Shown here piece after piece: positions 60,109 to 64,000 of a DNA stretch of 64,000 bases. The notes under the pieces were generated by a model. That model was not told where the DNA came from. It saw nothing but the letters and a program-made list of their open reading frames with translations, and searched no databases. The number at the start of each line of letters is the position of its first letter. Positions within the stretch are counted from its first letter, which is position 1. The translations under genes and the position numbers were made by a program. The stretch is from Megalopta genalis (taxonomy: Eukaryota; Arthropoda; Insecta; Hymenoptera; Halictidae). The DNA lies in the NCBI RefSeq assembly GCF_051020955.1, contig NW_027476159.1:496001-560000 (forward strand), read 5' to 3'.

Positions 60109-63100
60109 CTGAGAAACTGAGAAACTGAGAAACTGAGAAACTGAGAAACTGAGAAACTAAGAAACTAAGAAACTTTGAAACTAAGAAACTAAGAAACTAA
60201 GAAACTAAGAAACTAAGAAACCAAGAAACTAAGAAACGAACAAACTGACAAACTGACAAACTAAGAAACTAAGAAACTAAGAAACTAAGAAACTAAGAAA
60301 TTAAGAAACTAAGAAACTAAGAAACTAAGAAACTAAGAAACTAGGAAACTAAGAAACTAAGAAACTAAGAAACTAAGAAACTAAGAAACTAAGAAACTAA
60401 GAAACTAAGAAACTAAGAAACTAAGAAACTAAGAAACTAAGAAACTAAGAAACTAAGAAGCTAAGAAACTAAGAAACTAAGAAACTAAGAAACTAAGAAA
60501 CTAAGAAACTAAGAAACTAAGAAACTAAGAAAGTAAGAAACTAAGAAACTAAGAAACTAAGAAACTAAGAAACTAAGAAACTAAGAAACTAAGAAACTAA
60601 GAAACTAAGAAAGTAAGAAACTAAGAAACTAAGAAACTAAGAAACTAAGAAACTAAGAAACTAAGAAACTAAGAAACTGAGAAACTGAGAAACTGAGAAA
60701 CCGAGAAACTGAGAAACTGAGAAACTGAGAAACTGAGAAACTAAGAAACTAAGAAACTAAGAAACTAAGAAACTAAGAAACGAACAAACTGACAAACTGA
60801 CGAACTAAGAAACTAAGAAACTAAGAAACTAAGAAACTAAGAAACTAAGAAACTAAGAAACTAAGAAACTAAGAAACTAAGAAACTAAGAAACTAAGAAA
60901 CTAAGAAACTAAGAAACTAAGAAACTAAGAAACTAAGAAACTAAGAAACTAAGAAACTAAGAAACTAAGAAACTAAGAAACTAAGAAACTAAGAAACTAA
61001 GAAACTAAGAAACTAAGAAACTAAGAAACTAAGAAACTGAGAAACTGAGAAACTGAGAAACTGAGAAACTGAGAAACTGAGAAACTGAGAAACTGAGAAA
61101 CTGAGAAACTGAGAAACTGAGAAACTGAGAAACTAAGAAACTAAGAAACTAAGAAACTAAGAAACTAAGAAACTAAGAAACTAAGAAACTGAGAAACTAA
61201 GAAACTAAGAAACTAAGAAACTAAGAAACTAAGAAACTAAGAAACTAAGAAACTAAGAAACTAAGAAACTAAGAAACTGAGAAACTGAGAAACTGAGAAA
61301 CTAAGAAACTAAGAAACTAAGAAACTAAGATACTAAGAAACTAAGAAACTAAGAAACTAGAAAACTAAGAAACTAAGAAACGAACAAACTGACAAACTGA
61401 CGAACTAAGAAACTAAGAAACTAAGAAACTAAGAAACTAAGAAACTAAGAAACTAAGAAACTAAGAAACTAAGAAACTAAGAAACTAAGAAACTAAGAAA
61501 CTAAGAAACTAAGAAACTAAGAAACTAAGAAACTAAGAAACTAAGAAACTAAGAAACTAAGAAACTAAGAAACTAAGAAACTAAGAAACTAAGAAACTAA
61601 GAAACTAAGAAACTAAGAAACTAAGAAACTAAGAAACTAAGAAACTAAGAAACTAAGAAACTAAGAAACTAAGAAACTAAGAAACTAAGAAACTAAGAAA
61701 CTAAGAAACTAAGAAACTAAGAAACTAAGAAACTAAGAAATTAAGAAATTAAGAAACTAAGAAACTAAGAAACGCACAAACTGACAAACTGACAAACTGA
61801 CAAACTAAGAAACTAAGAAACTAAGAAACTTAGAAACTAAGAAACTAAGAATCTAAGAAACTAAGAAACTAAGAAACTAAGAAACTAAGAAACTAAGAAA
61901 CTAAGAAACTAAGAAACTAAGAAACTAAGAAATTAAGAAATTAAGAAATTAAGAAACTAAGAAACTAAGAAACTAAGAAACTAAGAAACTGAGAAACTGA
62001 GAAACTGAGAAACTGAGAAACTGAGAAACTGAGAAACTAAGAAACTAAGAAACTTTGAAACTAAGAAACTAAGAAACTAAGAAACTAAGAAACCAAGAAA
62101 CTAAGAAACTAAGAAACCAAGAAACTAAGAAACGAACAAACTGACAAACTGACAAACTAAGAAACTAAGAAACTAAGAAACTAAGAAATTAAGAAACTAA
62201 GAAACTAAGAAACTAAGAAACTAAGAAACTAAGAAACTAAGAAACTAAGAAGCTAAGAAACTAAGAAACTAAAAAACTAAGAAAGTAAGAAACTAAGAAA
62301 CTAAGAAACTAAGAATCTAAGAAACTAAGAAACTAAGAAACTAAGAAACTAAGAAACTAAGAAACTAAGAAACTAAGAAACTAAGAAACTAAGAAACTAA
62401 GAAACTAAGAAACTAAGAAACTAAGAAACTAAGAAACTAAGAAACTAAGAAACTAAGAAACTAAGAAACTAAGAAACTAAGAAACTGAGAAACTGAGAAA
62501 CTGAGAAACTGAGAAACTGAGAAACTGAGAAACTGAGAAACTAAGAAACTAAGAAACTAAGAAACTAAGAAACTAAGAAACTAAGAAACTAAGAAACTAA
62601 GAAACTAAGAAACTAAGAAACTAAGAAGCTAAGAAACTAAGAAACTAAGAAAGTAAGAAAGTAAGAAACTAAGAAACTAAGAAACTAAGAAACTAAGAAA
62701 CTAAGAAACTAAGAAACTAAGAAACTAAGAAACTAAGAAACTAAGAAACTAAGAAACTAAGAAACTAAGAAACTAAGAAACTAAGAAACTAAGAAACTAA
62801 GAAACTAAGAAACTAGGAAACTAAGAAACTAAGAAACTAAGAAACTAAGAAACTACGAAACTAAGAAACTGAGAAACTGAGTAACTAAGAAACTAAGAAA
62901 CTAAGAAACTAAGAAACTAAGAAACTAAGAAACTAAGAAACTAAGAAACTAAGAAACTAAGAAACAAAGAAACTAAGAAACTAAGAAACTAAGAAACTAA
63001 CAATCTAAGAAACTAAGAAACTAAGAAACTAAGAAACTAAGAAACTAAAAAACTAAGAAACTGAGAAACTAAGAAACTAAGAAATTAAGAAATTAAGAAA

Positions 63101-64000
63101 CTCAGAAACTCAGAAAATAAGATACTAAGAAACTAAGAAACTAAGAAACTAAGAAACTAAGAAACTAAGAAACTAAGAAACTAAGAAACTAAGAAACTAA
63201 GAAACTAAGAAACTAAGAAACTAAGAAACTAAGAAACTAAGAAACTAAGAAAATAAGAAATTAAGAAATTAAGAAACTAAGAAACTAAGAAACCAAGCAA
63301 CTAAGAAACGAACAAACTGACAAACTGACAAACTAAGAAACTAAGAAACTAAGAAACTAAGAAACTAAGAAACGAACAAACTGACAAACTGACAAACTAA
63401 GAAACTAAGAAACTAAGAAACTAAGAAACTAAGAAACTAAGAAACTAAGAAACTAAGAAACTAAGAAACGAACAAACTGTCAAACTGACGAACTAAGAAA
63501 CTAAGAAACTAAGAAACTAAGAAACTAAGAAACTAAGAAACTAAGAAACTAACAATCTAAGAAACTAAGAAACTAAGAAACTAAGAAACTAAGAAACGAA
63601 GAAACTAAGAAACTGAGAAACTAAGAAACTAAGAAATTAAGAAATTAAGAAACTCAGAAACTCAGAAACTAAGATACTAAGAAACTAAGAAACTAAGAAA
63701 CTAAGAAACTAAGAAACTAAGAAACTAAGAAACTAAGAAACTAAGAAACTAAGAAACTAAGAAACTAAGAAACTAAGAAACTAAGAAACTAAGAAACTAA
63801 GAAACTAAGAAACTAAGAAAATAAGAAATTAAGAAATTAAGAAACTAAGAAACTAAGAAACCAAGAAACTAAGAAACGAACAAACTGACAAACTGACAAA
63901 CTGAGAAACTAAGAAACTAAGAAACTAAGAAACTAAGAAACTAAGAAACTAAGAAACTAAGAAACTAAGAAACTAAGAAACTAAGAAACGAACAAACTGA
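60109..64000. repeat. Array segment 14: third 3.5-kb HOR copy and right edge
   Basis: The copy runs from six TGAG (60,109) and CTTTG (60,173) through CCGAG (60,701), GACGAAC (60,781, and again 61,381), a twelve-TGAG run, CGCAC (61,773), AATC, an AATTAAG triplet and a second six-TGAG/CTTTG (62,053). After 62,280 it diverges: a seven-unit TGAG run, paired GTAAG, TACG, AACAATC, then a 552-568-bp repeat (AACAATC at 62,999 and 63,551). The window ends inside a CGAAC/TGAC block. Confidence 0.86.
62999..63550. repeat. 552-bp HOR, copy 1 (partner from 63,551)
   Basis: AACAATC, TGAG, two ATTAAG, two CTCAG, GATAC, a pure run, AAAATAAG, two ATTAAG, CCAAG and CGAAC blocks, in order. Offsets are 552 bp at AACAATC and CTCAG and 568 bp at CCAAG. 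The second copy lacks the AAAATAAG before GATAC and has CGAAG near 63,597. Confidence 0.87.

Larger units (their letters stand above)
1..64000. repeat. 8-bp satellite array, monomer TAAGAAAC, whole window
   Basis: Every part of the window reads as tandem copies of TAAGAAAC or one- to three-base variants of it, all in one orientation. The pure monomer is A5 T1 G1 C1: 25% GC, 75% purine on this strand and strongly A-skewed. All eight positions vary somewhere. The commonest variant units are CTGAGAAA, CTGACAAA, CGAACAAA, CTTAGAAA, CTAGGAAA, CTATGAAA, CTACGAAA and CTCAGAAA. The first and last bases of the window are inside repeat, so the true array is longer. No non-satellite insertion was seen. 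In pure repeat every forward frame meets TAA, and every reverse frame TAG, once per 24 bases, so it cannot encode a protein. Array size and structure fit eukaryotic heterochromatin. The satellite family and host are not recognised. Confidence 0.98.

Noticed and set aside
1..64000. Telomeric repeat array
   Set aside because: Known telomere repeats have a G-rich strand with G runs. This monomer has a single G and a single C, and the array carries internal HORs, which terminal telomere repeats lack.
1..64000. CRISPR array
   Set aside because: Repeats are contiguous, with no unique spacers of constant size; blocks that look like spacers are variant monomers.
352..64000. CENP-B box in the CG-headed blocks
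   Set aside because: The reverse strand has TTCG, but the rest of the CENP-B consensus (the A, then CGGG) is absent; G runs of that kind do not occur here.
1..64000. Triplex (H-DNA) or G-quadruplex forming tract
   Set aside because: Each unit has a CT dinucleotide that interrupts the purine stretch after six bases, and there are no G runs of the needed length.
1..64000. Intrinsically curved DNA from phased A-tracts
   Set aside because: The AAA tracts repeat every 8 bp, not every 10-10.5 bp, so bends should rotate around the helix and largely cancel; I cannot compute it here.
1..64000. Mobile element or gene insertion inside the array
   Set aside because: I looked for any stretch departing from the 8-bp pattern; the longest are the two scrambled patches near 12.6 and 46.8 kb, which are still made of satellite units.

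Overview
The whole 64,000-base window is one uninterrupted satellite array. Its 8-bp monomer reads TAAGAAAC on the given strand (GTTTCTTA on the other), about 8,000 units in one orientation. I found no unique sequence, gene, RNA gene, transposon or CRISPR array. The array runs off both ends of the window. Arrays of this size and simplicity belong to eukaryotic constitutive heterochromatin (pericentromere, sex chromosome or heterochromatic block). I do not recognise the satellite and cannot name the species. The monomer resembles the 7-bp Drosophila virilis satellites (AAACTAC, AAACTAT, AAATTAC) in sharing AAACTA, but that is a resemblance only.

The array is not plain. Point-variant monomers are grouped into recurring blocks: (a) [CGAACAAA][CTGACAAA]n blocks, nearly always headed on the left by a CG-containing unit; (b) CTGAGAAA runs of 2 to about 23 units, many with GATAC variants and closed by a unit containing AAAATTAG; (c) CTAGGAAA triplets to quintuplets; (d) AATTAAG runs; (e) GAACCTG modules; (f) rare marker units (TTATAAAC, CTTTG, CGCAC, CGAACGAAC, AACAATC). 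These markers recur in the same order at spacings that are multiples of 8, which defines many nested higher-order repeats (HORs).

Layout: 1-18,690 is the most diverse part, dense in CGAAC/TGAC and TGAG blocks, with HORs of about 1.23, 1.93, 2.32, 2.16, 2.64 and 4.28 kb. 18,691-33,010 has longer pure runs and a large 3.6-4.0 kb HOR carrying a 680-bp module, then a 2.17-kb HOR carrying an 11-bp unit. 33,011-42,600 carries the GAACCTG modules and HORs of about 4.1-4.2 kb and 2.68 kb. 42,601-53,160 holds a dimeric HOR of about 2.17 kb and long pure runs, up to 50 perfect units. 53,161-64,000 has a compound HOR of about 3.47 kb with internal 0.7-1.1 kb sub-repeats.

Two points stand out. The 8-bp register holds for about 17 kb (12.72-29.73 kb) and again for about 32 kb (31.79-64 kb, apart from one scrambled patch that nets to zero), although substitutions are frequent. 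And a segment of about 540 bp in the left part recurs 20,560 bp away. Both suggest homogenisation by exchange or conversion of whole multi-unit blocks. No reading frame is open in pure repeat on either strand.
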